From positions 13,563 through 21,248 of the forward strand of contig JABSRR010000016.1 in the NCBI GenBank assembly GCA_013215025.1: a DNA stretch of 7,686 nt, read 5' to 3'. The notes under the pieces were generated by a model that saw nothing but the letters and a program-made list of their open reading frames with translations, searched no databases and was not told the origin of the DNA. This document shows, piece by piece, positions 1-6,391 of this stretch. How positions within the stretch are numbered: the first letter of the stretch is position 1; each line of letters begins with the position of its first letter. This DNA comes from Pseudomonadales bacterium. Lineage in GTDB: Bacteria > Pseudomonadota > Gammaproteobacteria > Pseudomonadales > DT-91. A program made the position numbers and the translations under genes.

Positions 1-1005
1 GCGCTGAAAAAAGAAGGTGAAGCTGGCCGTCGTAAGATTAGCCAGTATACCCGCTGGGGTACGCTTGCACTGGCAACGGTTCAAGCCTTAGGCATGTCAG
101 TGGGTATGGCCTCTCAAGGATTATTCTTTGATGGTAGCGCCTATACCATTTTTGTTGCTGTTGCATCGCTAGTTACTGGCGCCATGTTTATGATGTGGCT
201 CGGCGAGCAAGTCACCGAACGTGGTATTGGTAACGGTATTTCAATGCTGATATTTGCCGGTATTGTTGCTGGCTTACCATCAGCAATTGCACAGTCGATT
301 GAACAAGCACGCCAGGGCGAGCTGAATATTTTGATGCTGCTTGCGGTGTTATTAATAGCTTTTGCAGTGATTTGGTTAATTGTAAGAATTGAACGCGGTC
401 AGCGTCGCATTACCATCAATTATGCCAAACGTCAGCAAGGTCGTCGCATGATGCAGGCGCAGTCGAGCCATCTGCCATTAAAAATTAATATGGCGGGTGT
501 TATTCCGGCGATTTTTGCATCCAGTATTTTATTGTTTCCAGCCTCAATTGCGCAGTGGTTTAGTCAGTCTTCTGACAATGCAAGCTGGTTACAAGACTTG
601 GCCTTTATGATTGGCCCAGGTCAGCCGTTAAACATTATTTTGTTTACGGTAATGATAGTTTTCTTCTGTTTCTTTTATACGGCGTTAATGTTTAACCCGA
701 ATGAAGTGGCAGATAATTTAAAGCGCTCAGGTGCATTCTTACCAGGTATTCGCCCTGGTGAGCAGACGGCGAAATATATTGATAAGGTGCTAACGCGTCT
801 TACATTATTCGGCTCTGCATACATGGCTGCTGTATGTTTGTTACCCCAAGCGCTTATCGTGGTTGCCAATGTGCCGTTCTATTTAGGCGGTACATCGTTG
901 CTAATCGTTGTCGTCGTGGTAATGGATTTCATGGCGCAAGTGCAATCACATCTGCTTTCATCACAATATGGTGATGTGATGAAAAAAGCTAATTTACAAG
1001 GTTAA
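1..1005 (+). CDS. secY: Preprotein translocase channel subunit SecY (5' end missing)
   Basis: SecY is the inner-membrane pore of the Sec translocon. With SecE and SecG, and driven by SecA or ribosomes, it exports or inserts unfolded proteins. The reading frame is open from base 1, so the 5' end lies outside the window; 334 codons are visible and the fragment begins near residue 106 of the E. coli protein. It opens in the cytoplasmic loop before TM3 ([18 protein letters not shown]). Other family landmarks are [17 protein letters not shown], the basic [19 protein letters not shown] loop, [32 protein letters not shown] with [12 protein letters not shown] in the SecA/ribosome-binding cytoplasmic loop, and [15 protein letters not shown] in the last membrane segment. 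TM1, TM2 and the plug are outside the window. The protein ends at KKANLQG, slightly shorter than E. coli SecY, which has a few more residues. As in the classical spc operon, rpmJ follows after 34 nt. Identification is secure. Confidence 0.98.
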   Translation, partial: ALKKEGEAGRRKISQYTRWGTLALATVQALGMSVGMASQGLFFDGSAYTIFVAVASLVTGAMFMMWLGEQVTERGIGNGISMLIFAGIVAGLPSAIAQSIEQARQGELNILMLLAVLLIAFAVIWLIVRIERGQRRITINYAKRQQGRRMMQAQSSHLPLKINMAGVIPAIFASSILLFPASIAQWFSQSSDNASWLQDLAFMIGPGQPLNIILFTVMIVFFCFFYTALMFNPNEVADNLKRSGAFLPGIRPGEQTAKYIDKVLTRLTLFGSAYMAAVCLLPQALIVVANVPFYLGGTSLLIVVVVVMDFMAQVQSHLLSSQYGDVMKKANLQG

Positions 1006-1023
1006 TTGCGCGTAAGCGCTAAC
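1001..1023 (+). other. Hairpin over the secY stop codon
   Basis: GCGC (1008-1011) and GCGC (1016-1019) pair around a GTAA tetraloop (1012-1015), which fits the stable GNRA class. A second helix, GTTA (1001-1004) with TAAC (1020-1023), can form below it with a three-base bulge. The secY TAA (1003-1005) lies in the outer helix. There is no T tract, so it is not an intrinsic terminator. A processing or stability role between secY and rpmJ is inference. Confidence 0.4.
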
Positions 1024-1039
1024 GAAGTGGTGAAACACA

Positions 1040-1156
1040 ATGAAAGTACGAGCGTCAGTTAAGAAAATTTGTCGTGACTGCAAAATTATAAAGCGTAAAG
1101 GCGTTGTCCGCGTTATCTGTAAAACAGAGCCGCGTCACAAGCAGCGTCAGGGCTAA
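1040..1156 (+). CDS. rpmJ: 50S ribosomal protein L36 (bL36)
   Basis: L36 is the smallest bacterial large-subunit protein; it binds 23S rRNA and helps organise the tRNA/GTPase side of the 50S subunit. The 38-codon frame reads [15 protein letters not shown] at the start and ends KQRQG, the same length as E. coli L36 and nearly identical. Cys11, Cys14, Cys27 and His33 form the CxxC...C...H zinc ribbon, so this is the zinc-binding (C+) version and not the zinc-free paralog that some bacteria induce under zinc starvation. GGTGA (1029-1033) sits 6 nt before the ATG and is a fair ribosome-binding site. The gene lies between secY and the alpha operon, its normal place at the end of the spc operon. 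It is easily missed because of its size, but the match is unambiguous. Confidence 0.97.
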   Translation: MKVRASVKKICRDCKIIKRKGVVRVICKTEPRHKQRQG

Positions 1157-1198
1157 TAGTCTACGGCTTTTAATGGGTGAAATTTAGCCAAGATTTGG

Positions 1199-1227
1199 TT
1201 GATTTTTAATGATTGTGGCGCTATATT
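1199..1227 (+). promoter_or_regulatory. Probable sigma-70 promoter of the alpha operon
   Basis: TTGATT (1199-1204, 4 of 6 to the -35 consensus) and TATATT (1222-1227, 5 of 6 to the -10 consensus) are separated by exactly 17 nt. They lie in the only long gap of the ribosomal cluster, between rpmJ and rpsM, where E. coli also starts its alpha operon. Transcription would begin near 1233-1236, giving a leader of about 33 nt. The -10 element sits in the loop of the inverted repeat GGCGC (1217-1221) / GCGCC (1231-1235). Assigned by sequence match and position only. Confidence 0.55.
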
Positions 1228-1266
1228 GCTGCGCCTTTCGCATAACATATGGTTGGAGATAGTTGA

Positions 1267-1623
1267 ATGGCTCGTATCGCCGGTGTCAACATACCAGATA
1301 ATAAGCACGCTGTGATCTCACTTACCTATATCTATGGTGTAGGTAAAACAACGGCTAAACAGCTTTGTGCCGTTTGTGGTGTTGCAGAACAAACTAAAAT
1401 TGGTGATTTGTCTGAAGACGAAATGGACAAGTTACGTAATGAAGTCAGCAAAATGACTGTTGAAGGCGACCTTCGTCGTGAAATCAACATGAACATCAAA
1501 CGTTTGCTCGACTTAGGTTGCTACCGTGGTCTTCGCCACCGTCGTAATCTGCCATTACGCGGTCAGCGCACGAAAACCAACGCGCGTACCCGTAAAGGTC
1601 CACGTAAACCAATTCGTAAGTAA
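1267..1623 (+). CDS. rpsM: 30S ribosomal protein S13 (uS13)
   Basis: S13 sits in the head of the small subunit, forms intersubunit bridges with the 50S, and reaches the P-site tRNA with its basic C-terminal tail. The protein has 118 residues, the family norm. It opens with [22 protein letters not shown], then the [11 protein letters not shown] helix-turn motif, [27 protein letters not shown], and a strongly basic tail ([18 protein letters not shown]) expected to contact rRNA and tRNA. TGGAG (1254-1258), 8 nt upstream, supports the ATG. This is the first gene of the alpha operon. In E. coli, free S4 binds the leader and start of this mRNA and blocks translation. I could not make out a clear counterpart of that pseudoknot in the 110-nt gap upstream. 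rpsK follows 23 nt later. Confidence 0.98.
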   Translation: MARIAGVNIPDNKHAVISLTYIYGVGKTTAKQLCAVCGVAEQTKIGDLSEDEMDKLRNEVSKMTVEGDLRREINMNIKRLLDLGCYRGLRHRRNLPLRGQRTKTNARTRKGPRKPIRK

Positions 1624-1646
1624 TTAAGAGTTAGTAGGTAAAGATT

Positions 1647-2036
1647 ATGGCTAAGCCAAGTCCAAAGGCTCGTAAAAAAGTTAAGAAAAGTGTCGTAGAT
1701 GGTATCGCGCATATTCATGCGTCTTTTAATAACACCATTATTACGATCACTGATCGTCAAGGCAATGCGTTAAGCTGGGCTACTTCTGGTGGTTCGGGTT
1801 TCCGTGGTTCTCGTAAGTCTACACCTTTTGCTGCGCAGGTTGCTGCTGAGCGTGCCGGTGTTGCTGCACAAGAATATGGCTTGAAAAATTTAGATGTAGA
1901 AGTAAAAGGGCCTGGTCCAGGTCGTGAGTCTGCAGTTCGTGCATTGAACAACTGCGGTTATAAAATTGCTTCTATTAAAGACGTGACGCCCATCCCACAT
2001 AACGGATGTCGTCCACCGAAAAAACGTCGCGTTTAA
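1647..2036 (+). CDS. rpsK: 30S ribosomal protein S11 (uS11)
   Basis: S11 lies on the 30S platform beside 16S rRNA helices and near the mRNA exit and E site, and helps maintain decoding accuracy. The protein has 129 residues, identical in length to E. coli S11. Clear landmarks are [19 protein letters not shown], the [16 protein letters not shown] segment, [15 protein letters not shown], and the C-terminus [16 protein letters not shown]. Asn119-Gly120 is conserved; in E. coli the equivalent Asn is converted to isoaspartate, so the same chemistry is possible here, though not shown. AGG (1636-1638), 8 nt before the ATG, is a modest ribosome-binding site. The last codons contain a short AAACG/CGTTT inverted repeat (2022-2034). 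The gene lies 23 nt after rpsM and 26 nt before rpsD, consistent with one transcript. Confidence 0.98.
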   Translation: MAKPSPKARKKVKKSVVDGIAHIHASFNNTIITITDRQGNALSWATSGGSGFRGSRKSTPFAAQVAAERAGVAAQEYGLKNLDVEVKGPGPGRESAVRALNNCGYKIASIKDVTPIPHNGCRPPKKRRV

Positions 2037-2062
2037 TCAGACTGGAATAACAGGATACGATA

Positions 2063-2683
2063 ATGGCAAGATATATTGGCCCAACCTGTAAGTTATCACG
2101 TCGTGAAGGTACAGATTTGTTTCTTAAGAGCGGCGTTCGCGCACTCGACACGAAGTGTAAGGTTGAAACTCAGCCTGGTCAGCACGGTGCTCGTCGTGGC
2201 CGTCTTTCTGACTACGGTGTTCAGCTTCGTGAAAAACAAAAAGTTCGTCGTTTATATGGCGTGCTTGAGAAGCAATTTAGAAATTACTACAAGCAAGCTG
2301 CACGTATTAAAGGTGCAACGGGTGAAAACTTATTGCGTTTGTTAGAGCAACGTTTAGACAACGTTGTATATCGCATGGGTTTTGGTGCGACTCGTTCAGA
2401 AGCTCGCCAGCTGGTTGCGCACAAGTCAATCACCGTGAATGGACAAGTTGTAAATGTTGCTTCTTTCCTTGTGAATGAAGGCGATGTTGTCGCTGTTCGC
2501 GAGAAATCTAAGAATCAATTGCGTATTAAAAATGCCCTTGAGCTCTCTGCGCAGCGCGCTGAAGTTGAATGGGTTGACGTAGACAACAGCAAAATGGAAG
2601 GCGTGTTTAAACGTTTCCCAGAGCGTGACGATCTACCGAGTGAGATTAACGAAAACCTCATCGTAGAATTGTACTCTAAGTAA
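2063..2683 (+). CDS. rpsD: 30S ribosomal protein S4 (uS4), probable alpha-operon repressor
   Basis: S4 is a primary 16S rRNA-binding protein that nucleates 30S assembly, helps form the mRNA entry channel and affects decoding fidelity. The 206 residues equal the E. coli length. An N-terminal domain ([19 protein letters not shown], then [22 protein letters not shown]) leads into [23 protein letters not shown]. The S4 RNA-binding domain follows ([31 protein letters not shown]), and the protein ends [15 protein letters not shown] (2052-2055), 7 nt upstream, fits the ATG. In E. coli and relatives S4 represses translation of this operon; the gene's position agrees, but the RNA target is not evident here. 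The stop codon lies within a perfect 8+2+8 palindrome. Confidence 0.98.
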   Translation: MARYIGPTCKLSRREGTDLFLKSGVRALDTKCKVETQPGQHGARRGRLSDYGVQLREKQKVRRLYGVLEKQFRNYYKQAARIKGATGENLLRLLEQRLDNVVYRMGFGATRSEARQLVAHKSITVNGQVVNVASFLVNEGDVVAVREKSKNQLRIKNALELSAQRAEVEWVDVDNSKMEGVFKRFPERDDLPSEINENLIVELYSK

Positions 2684-2693
2684 TCTTACTTAG
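2676..2693 (+). other. Palindrome over the rpsD stop codon
   Basis: CTAAGTAA (2676-2683) is followed by TC and its exact reverse complement TTACTTAG (2686-2693). The rpsD TAA (2681-2683) is the end of the left arm. In RNA it would form a short A/U-rich hairpin with a tight loop and no U tract, so it is not a terminator. It could be a processing or translation-coupling element or a palindromic DNA site; the sequence does not decide. Confidence 0.35.
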
Positions 2694-2731
2694 CGTTTAC
2701 TGGGTTAGCAAAGCAATTTATAGGAGCCAAT

Positions 2732-3736
2732 ATGGGTAGTGCAGTAACTGAATTTTTGACCCCGAAAGTCATTAATGTAGATGAATTTAGCCCTACACAT
2801 GCGAAAGTCGTACTTGAGCCATTAGAGCGTGGTTTTGGTCATACTTTAGGTAATGCTTTACGCCGCATTTTACTTTCGTCTATGCCTGGTTGTGCGATTA
2901 CAGAAGTTGAAATCGACGGTGTACAGCACGAATACTCAGCGATTGAAGGTGTTGGTGAAGATGTTATTGAGATCTTACTTAACCTGAAAGGCGTTGCCAT
3001 TGTTATGAATGGCAAGGACCACGCAGAGTTAACGTTACAAAAAGCGGGCCCTGGTGTTTTAACTGCCGGCGATATTCAAGTCGATCACGATGTTGAAATT
3101 CGCAACCCAGAGCACGTTATTGCGACCTTGACTGAAGGTAAAGACATTAATATGAAGATTACTGTCGAGCGTGGACGTGGTTATTCATCGGCTGATGCAC
3201 GCATCAGTGATGAAGACGAAACGCGCACGATTGGTAAGCTTCAATTGGATGCTTCATTCAGCCCTGTTATGCGTGTTAGCTATGCGGTTGAAAGTGCACG
3301 TGTTGAACAGCGTACAGACTTGGACAAGTTGGTGTTAGATCTTGAAACTAACGGCACACTTGATCCTGAAGAAGCTATTCGTCGCGCAGCGACAATTTTA
3401 CAGCAGCAGCTAGCTGTATTTGTCGACCTTGAGTCAGAAGCCGATATTGAAGATGTCGAAGAAGAAGATGAAGTTGATCCAATGTTGCTTCGTCCGGTTG
3501 ACGATCTTGAACTGACAGTGCGCTCAGCTAACTGTTTGAAAGCTGAAAGCATTTATTTTATTGGTGACTTGGTTCAGCGCACTGAAGTTGAATTATTGAA
3601 AACACCCAACCTTGGTAAAAAGTCATTGACCGAAATCAAGGATGTGTTGGCAAGCCGTGGTTTCCACCTAGGTATGCGCCTTGAAAATTGGCCGCCTGCC
3701 AGCCTTAAGAATGATGATCGCGTTTTACACCGTTAA
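2732..3736 (+). CDS. rpoA: DNA-directed RNA polymerase alpha subunit
   Basis: RpoA dimerises to start RNA polymerase assembly, and its C-terminal domain binds promoter UP elements and activators. The protein has 334 residues against 329 in E. coli. The N-terminal assembly domain shows [20 protein letters not shown] (about 28-47) and [13 protein letters not shown] (189-201). [13 protein letters not shown] (211-223) leads to the linker. The C-terminal domain begins near 249 and keeps Arg264, Asn267, Cys268, Gly295, Lys297 and Ser298, the equivalents of the E. coli residues that read UP-element DNA, plus [21 protein letters not shown] (2722-2726) lies 5 nt before the ATG. Two features differ from E. 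coli: the linker (233-248) is very acidic, with 11 Asp/Glu in 16 residues, and the protein ends in a basic tail (KNDDRVLHR), part of which is encoded by the left arm of a hairpin over the stop codon. Confidence 0.98.
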   Translation: MGSAVTEFLTPKVINVDEFSPTHAKVVLEPLERGFGHTLGNALRRILLSSMPGCAITEVEIDGVQHEYSAIEGVGEDVIEILLNLKGVAIVMNGKDHAELTLQKAGPGVLTAGDIQVDHDVEIRNPEHVIATLTEGKDINMKITVERGRGYSSADARISDEDETRTIGKLQLDASFSPVMRVSYAVESARVEQRTDLDKLVLDLETNGTLDPEEAIRRAATILQQQLAVFVDLESEADIEDVEEEDEVDPMLLRPVDDLELTVRSANCLKAESIYFIGDLVQRTEVELLKTPNLGKKSLTEIKDVLASRGFHLGMRLENWPPASLKNDDRVLHR

Positions 3737-3751
3737 TTGTAAACGCGATTA
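3715..3751 (+). other. Strong hairpin over the rpoA stop codon
   Basis: The left arm ATCGCGTTTTACA (3717-3729) matches the right arm TGTAAACGCGAT (3738-3749) as a reverse complement with a single bulged T. The outer pairs at 3715-3716 and 3750-3751 include one G-T wobble. The eight-base loop (3730-3737) contains the rpoA TAA. The 9-bp outer part of the stem (ATCGCGTTT/AAACGCGAT) is perfect. What follows is TAACCGAAAT, with no T run, so it is not an intrinsic terminator. It may be a processing or stability element that sets RpoA and L17 output separately; that is inference. Confidence 0.55.
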
Positions 3752-3800
3752 ACCGAAATACACTTGCTGAGATAGCAATAGCCTGAATAGGAATTGAGAT

Positions 3801-4196
3801 ATGCGTCATCGTAAAAGTGGCCGTAAATTAAATCGAAATAGTTCACATCGTTCTGCGATGTTTAAGAATATGACGATTTCTTTGGTCGAGCATGAGCTTA
3901 TTAAAACTACATTACCCAAAGCTAAAGAGCTTCGTCGTATCGCCGAGCCATTAATCACTTTGGCTAAAGAAGACTCGGTTGCTAACCGTCGTCTCGCTAA
4001 TAGTCGCCTAGGCAGTGATGAAGCTGTAGGTAAATTGTTTTCTGAACTTGGCCCACGCTACGAAAGCCGCCCTGGTGGTTATATTCGTATCTTAAAATGT
4101 GGTTACCGCGCGGGCGATAAAGCGCCAATGGCCTATGTTGAATTGGTTGATCGTCCACTACCGGTTGACGATGATATTGAAGATAGTGACGATTAA
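3801..4196 (+). CDS. rplQ: 50S ribosomal protein L17 (bL17)
   Basis: L17 binds 23S rRNA near the base of the 50S subunit, close to the polypeptide exit. The protein has 131 residues against 127 in E. coli. It opens with [17 protein letters not shown], a basic rRNA-binding start, then [27 protein letters not shown], the loop around [17 protein letters not shown], and [29 protein letters not shown]. The last ten residues (122-131) are highly acidic, with seven Asp/Glu, and differ from the E. coli tail; this region is known to vary within the family. AGGA (3789-3792) lies 8 nt before the ATG. The gene is the last of the alpha operon, 64 nt after rpoA, and a rho-independent terminator follows 20 nt after its stop codon. 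Confidence 0.98.
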   Translation: MRHRKSGRKLNRNSSHRSAMFKNMTISLVEHELIKTTLPKAKELRRIAEPLITLAKEDSVANRRLANSRLGSDEAVGKLFSELGPRYESRPGGYIRILKCGYRAGDKAPMAYVELVDRPLPVDDDIEDSDD

Positions 4197-4216
4197 GCCC
4201 ATCTCCATTTATTTAT

Positions 4217-4244
4217 AAAACCCAGCATTGCTGGGTTTTTTTTT
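4217..4244 (+). terminator. Rho-independent terminator of the alpha operon
   Basis: CCCAGC (4221-4226) and GCTGGG (4230-4235) form a perfect six-pair stem with loop ATT. A run of nine T (4236-4244) follows immediately, and the AAAA before the stem (4217-4220) can pair with its first four T. It lies 20 nt after the rplQ stop codon. This textbook structure separates the ribosomal transcript from the accessory genes downstream. Confidence 0.93.
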
Positions 4245-4362
4245 GCCATATGCATTAGCTACAAGATGTGCGATCAGTGTGTGAACTAAAGCTTATAGAC
4301 TAAAGGGCAAAATGACGATAGAGTCAGAATATATAAATTATAAATACACTCATTTTTTTGAA

Positions 4363-4368
4363 AAGGAG
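4363..4368 (+). promoter_or_regulatory. Strong Shine-Dalgarno site fixing a GTG start
   Basis: AAGGAG lies 6 nt before the GTG at 4375. It decides the start of the barrel gene. An in-frame ATG at 4312 would place 21 extra residues in front of an otherwise standard signal peptide. The A/T-rich stretch 4330-4360 upstream contains TATAAA-like words (4332-4337, 4339-4344), but none has a convincing -35 partner at 16-18 nt. Confidence 0.75.
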
Positions 4369-4374
4369 TTCAAA

Positions 4375-4926
4375 GTGCGTTTTATAAAAGCCACCTTTAT
4401 AATCTTTTGCGGTTTAATACTAGTGCCGCATGCATATGCTGCCGATAAGGGATTCTATGCTGGATTATATGCATCGTATCAACAGTTAGATATAACCAAT
4501 CAAGGTGCAATAGACTTAAATCCTAACTCAGCATTAGGTGCATATGCTGGTTATAATCTTTTCTCAATGTTCGGTATTGAGTTGGGTTACGCAGAATTCT
4601 CAGCAATAGATTCTGATGATCGTGATGACCTAGAGTTGCAACTTTCAAGAGCTCACCTAGGTTTTAATTTTCAAGGTGCAGTTACAAGCACGATAGATTT
4701 ATTTGCCAAAGTAAAAGCGACGTATAATTATTTGGATCTTGATTTTAATCAACGTGAAAGCGACACGTCAGATGATATAGGCTGGCAATATGAAGTGGGC
4801 TCTCAATGGTATATAAATCCAAATTTCGGCCTCACCCTAGCAATTGCCTATGCTGAATCTGGCTATGATGAAGATTTTGATTACAATGCATGGTCCACTG
4901 CACTTGGTGTTCAAGCTAATTTCTAG
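4375..4926 (+). CDS. Secreted outer-membrane beta-barrel-like protein
   Basis: With the GTG start the protein has 183 residues. Residues 1-22 form a Sec signal peptide: Arg2 and Lys5, a hydrophobic core (FIIFCGLILV), and AYA before a predicted cleavage ahead of Ala23-Asp24. The mature part has the look of a small eight-strand barrel of the OmpA-like outer membrane beta-barrel type: GFYAGLYASYQQ at the start, GAYAGYNLFSMFGIELGYAEF, alternating aromatic and polar strands, acidic turns such as DSDDRDDLE, and the closing strand ALGVQANF with the C-terminal Phe typical of BamA substrates. It lacks an OmpA peptidoglycan-binding domain. No ligand or pore function can be read from it. It is the first gene after the alpha-operon terminator and lies 34 nt before the first lipoprotein gene, so the two may be cotranscribed. 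Confidence 0.82.
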   Translation: MRFIKATFIIFCGLILVPHAYAADKGFYAGLYASYQQLDITNQGAIDLNPNSALGAYAGYNLFSMFGIELGYAEFSAIDSDDRDDLELQLSRAHLGFNFQGAVTSTIDLFAKVKATYNYLDLDFNQRESDTSDDIGWQYEVGSQWYINPNFGLTLAIAYAESGYDEDFDYNAWSTALGVQANF

Positions 4927-4960
4927 ATAATAAAAAAGTATAAAAGTACAGGATGTTATT

Positions 4961-6313
4961 ATGAAGCCACTCTTTTTAATGCTGCTAACGATTTTATTAA
5001 CTGCCTGTGATGAAGGGGCGCCGATCAAGCAAGACTCAAGACTGTACGAAATTCTAGTTAAAGATAAAGAAAAAATTCGCTCATCAGAGGGTATAAACCT
5101 GAATGATTTCCGTGATGCAGATGGGGAACAAACATCGAATAGTAAAACAATTGCGAACTGTCTGTACTTTAACAAAATCACGCCCGACAGAACCTGTTCA
5201 ATTGCTGAAAACCCTTTTATCGCATCTTCATCTGTGACACCAACAAAAGCACAAATTATGGAGAAGTTGATCGTTTCTGATCAGTGGATGGCAGATAACT
5301 TTGCTAAAGTGCTTGATCAAGCGCCGGCAGAAATGTTGACACTGTTCTCAAGTGTAACAGGTATAGCTATACACAGAGATATTAGGCCTGCCTATTTTTG
5401 GACCGCAACAGGCGGCATTTACTTAGACCCTATTTATCTTTGGGAAACCGCAGAACAGTTAGCTACCGTAAGTCAGCAGCAAGATTTTAGAATTAAAGAA
5501 GGCGGTGAGACACTGGACTATGTGAGCTTTACTAGCTATTACAAAGATGGTGCGCCAGCTTGGACTAGTGAAGCTGATGCAAGAGATCAGCAAGATGTAC
5601 TTTACATGATGTCGGCGTTGTTATTTCACGAATTGGCACATGCGCGCGATGCCTATCCAGTAGACGCAATTCTTGAGGCCTCAAGCGAGGAGTTTACCTA
5701 TCAGCTTGCTGATCGTGTAGAAGATATCGGTGCATCAGTAACAAAGCAATTAGGTCGACTGTTTCCTCTGGGTAGTCAGGTGCTAAAAGATTTGGCCTCA
5801 ATAAGATATTCAGGCCCCAATGAAGAACTTAATATTACTACAGACTTTTTTGCACTGTCTGCTGACGATTTAGCGGCAGAGTTTGTGCCTGATGGCGCGA
5901 ATGATGATTACTCTTATTACGCAAGAGAATTTGACGGCATGCGGAATTACTATGAAGACACCGCAATGTTATTTGAGGAAGCAATGTTGAAGATACATTT
6001 TGACATTGATAAAGAATACGGATTTGCAAACATCGTAGGTAATCAAGGTGATTGCTCAGATTATGATGTGGTAATGCAGATTACTAATCGTATATTTGAT
6101 GACAGCGTCAAAAATAGAGCCAGTTTAGTGGTGAATGGCTTGCTACCCAATAACGCCTATCAAGCGTATTTCCTTCAAGATATCGATAGGGCGCCATTAC
6201 AATTTTGTGTGCCTCAGTCAGACAGTCGGTCAGAGCTGAGCCAAAGTGCTGCAAAGCCATCCACACAAAACTCTGAGACTAAACCACAGTTGGGTGCGCG
6301 CCGCTGGCATTAG
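4961..6313 (+). CDS. Lipoprotein with HELAH motif, predicted zinc metalloprotease (copy 1)
   Basis: This is a 450-residue lipoprotein of no family I can name. The signal peptide ends in the lipobox LTAC, making Cys16 the lipidated residue. Asp17 at +2, followed by Glu18, is the signal that keeps E. coli lipoproteins in the inner membrane. HELAH (223-227) is an HExxH zinc motif: His223 and His227 would bind metal and Glu224 would be the catalytic base. EFVPDGA (307-313) has the ExxxD pattern that often carries the third ligand in gluzincins, so Glu307 is my candidate. Another block shared with the next gene is YEDTAMLFEE (331-340). Cys67, Cys79, Cys365 and Cys416 recur at the same spacings in that gene and probably form disulfides. 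AGGA (4950-4953) lies 7 nt before the ATG. The C-terminal 30 residues look disordered. Peptidase activity and substrate are inference; a non-catalytic role is possible. Confidence 0.8.
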   Translation: MKPLFLMLLTILLTACDEGAPIKQDSRLYEILVKDKEKIRSSEGINLNDFRDADGEQTSNSKTIANCLYFNKITPDRTCSIAENPFIASSSVTPTKAQIMEKLIVSDQWMADNFAKVLDQAPAEMLTLFSSVTGIAIHRDIRPAYFWTATGGIYLDPIYLWETAEQLATVSQQQDFRIKEGGETLDYVSFTSYYKDGAPAWTSEADARDQQDVLYMMSALLFHELAHARDAYPVDAILEASSEEFTYQLADRVEDIGASVTKQLGRLFPLGSQVLKDLASIRYSGPNEELNITTDFFALSADDLAAEFVPDGANDDYSYYAREFDGMRNYYEDTAMLFEEAMLKIHFDIDKEYGFANIVGNQGDCSDYDVVMQITNRIFDDSVKNRASLVVNGLLPNNAYQAYFLQDIDRAPLQFCVPQSDSRSELSQSAAKPSTQNSETKPQLGARRWH

Positions 6314-6321
6314 GGTGCTGG

Positions 6322-6349
6322 TTTAAAAAAACTGGGTTGTTTGTATAAT
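6322..6349 (+). promoter_or_regulatory. Candidate promoter of the second lipoprotein gene
   Basis: TTTAAA (6322-6327, 4 of 6 to the -35 consensus) precedes a perfect TATAAT (6344-6349) by 16 nt. A second perfect TATAAT lies at 6357-6362 but has no acceptable -35 partner. Transcription would start near 6356, about 36 nt before the GTG. If active, copy 2 could be expressed independently of copy 1. No terminator is visible between the genes, so readthrough is equally possible. Confidence 0.42.
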
Positions 6350-6366
6350 CAGAGCGTATAATTAGA
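6343..6366 (+). repeat. Tandem 11-bp direct repeat containing two TATAAT boxes
   Basis: GTATAATCAGA (6343-6353) and GTATAATTAGA (6356-6366) differ at one base and start 13 nt apart. Each contains a consensus -10 hexamer. They lie in the 78-nt gap between the two lipoprotein genes. This could be a duplicated promoter element, a pair of regulator half-sites, or chance in an A/T-rich gap. Confidence 0.5.
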
Positions 6367-6391
6367 ATGTCTCATTGCTTGGTACTAATAA

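Noticed and set aside
2022..2034. AAACG-TCG-CGTTT inverted repeat at the end of rpsK
   Set aside because: Five pairs with a three-base loop, within codons for the conserved KRRV end; best explained by protein coding.
2076..2345. 89-codon + strand frame inside rpsD
   Set aside because: It is the +1-shifted shadow of the S4 gene, whose full-length product matches its family end to end.
4291..4344. Promoter for the barrel gene from TAGACT or ATGACG with TATAAA-like words
   Set aside because: The spacers (14 or 21 nt) are wrong or the hexamers match poorly. A promoter is likely somewhere here, but none can be placed.
4312..4374. Upstream ATG start for the barrel protein
   Set aside because: It would add 21 polar residues before a normal signal peptide and has a poor ribosome-binding site, whereas GTG 4375 has AAGGAG at 6 nt.
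4837..5181. 114-codon open frame on the minus strand across the barrel-lipoprotein junction
   Set aside because: It overlaps two well-supported + strand genes and the product shows no family features or sensible start signal.
6314..6391. Terminator between the two lipoprotein genes
   Set aside because: No GC-rich stem followed by a T run is present; the A-run at 6325-6331 has no paired hairpin.
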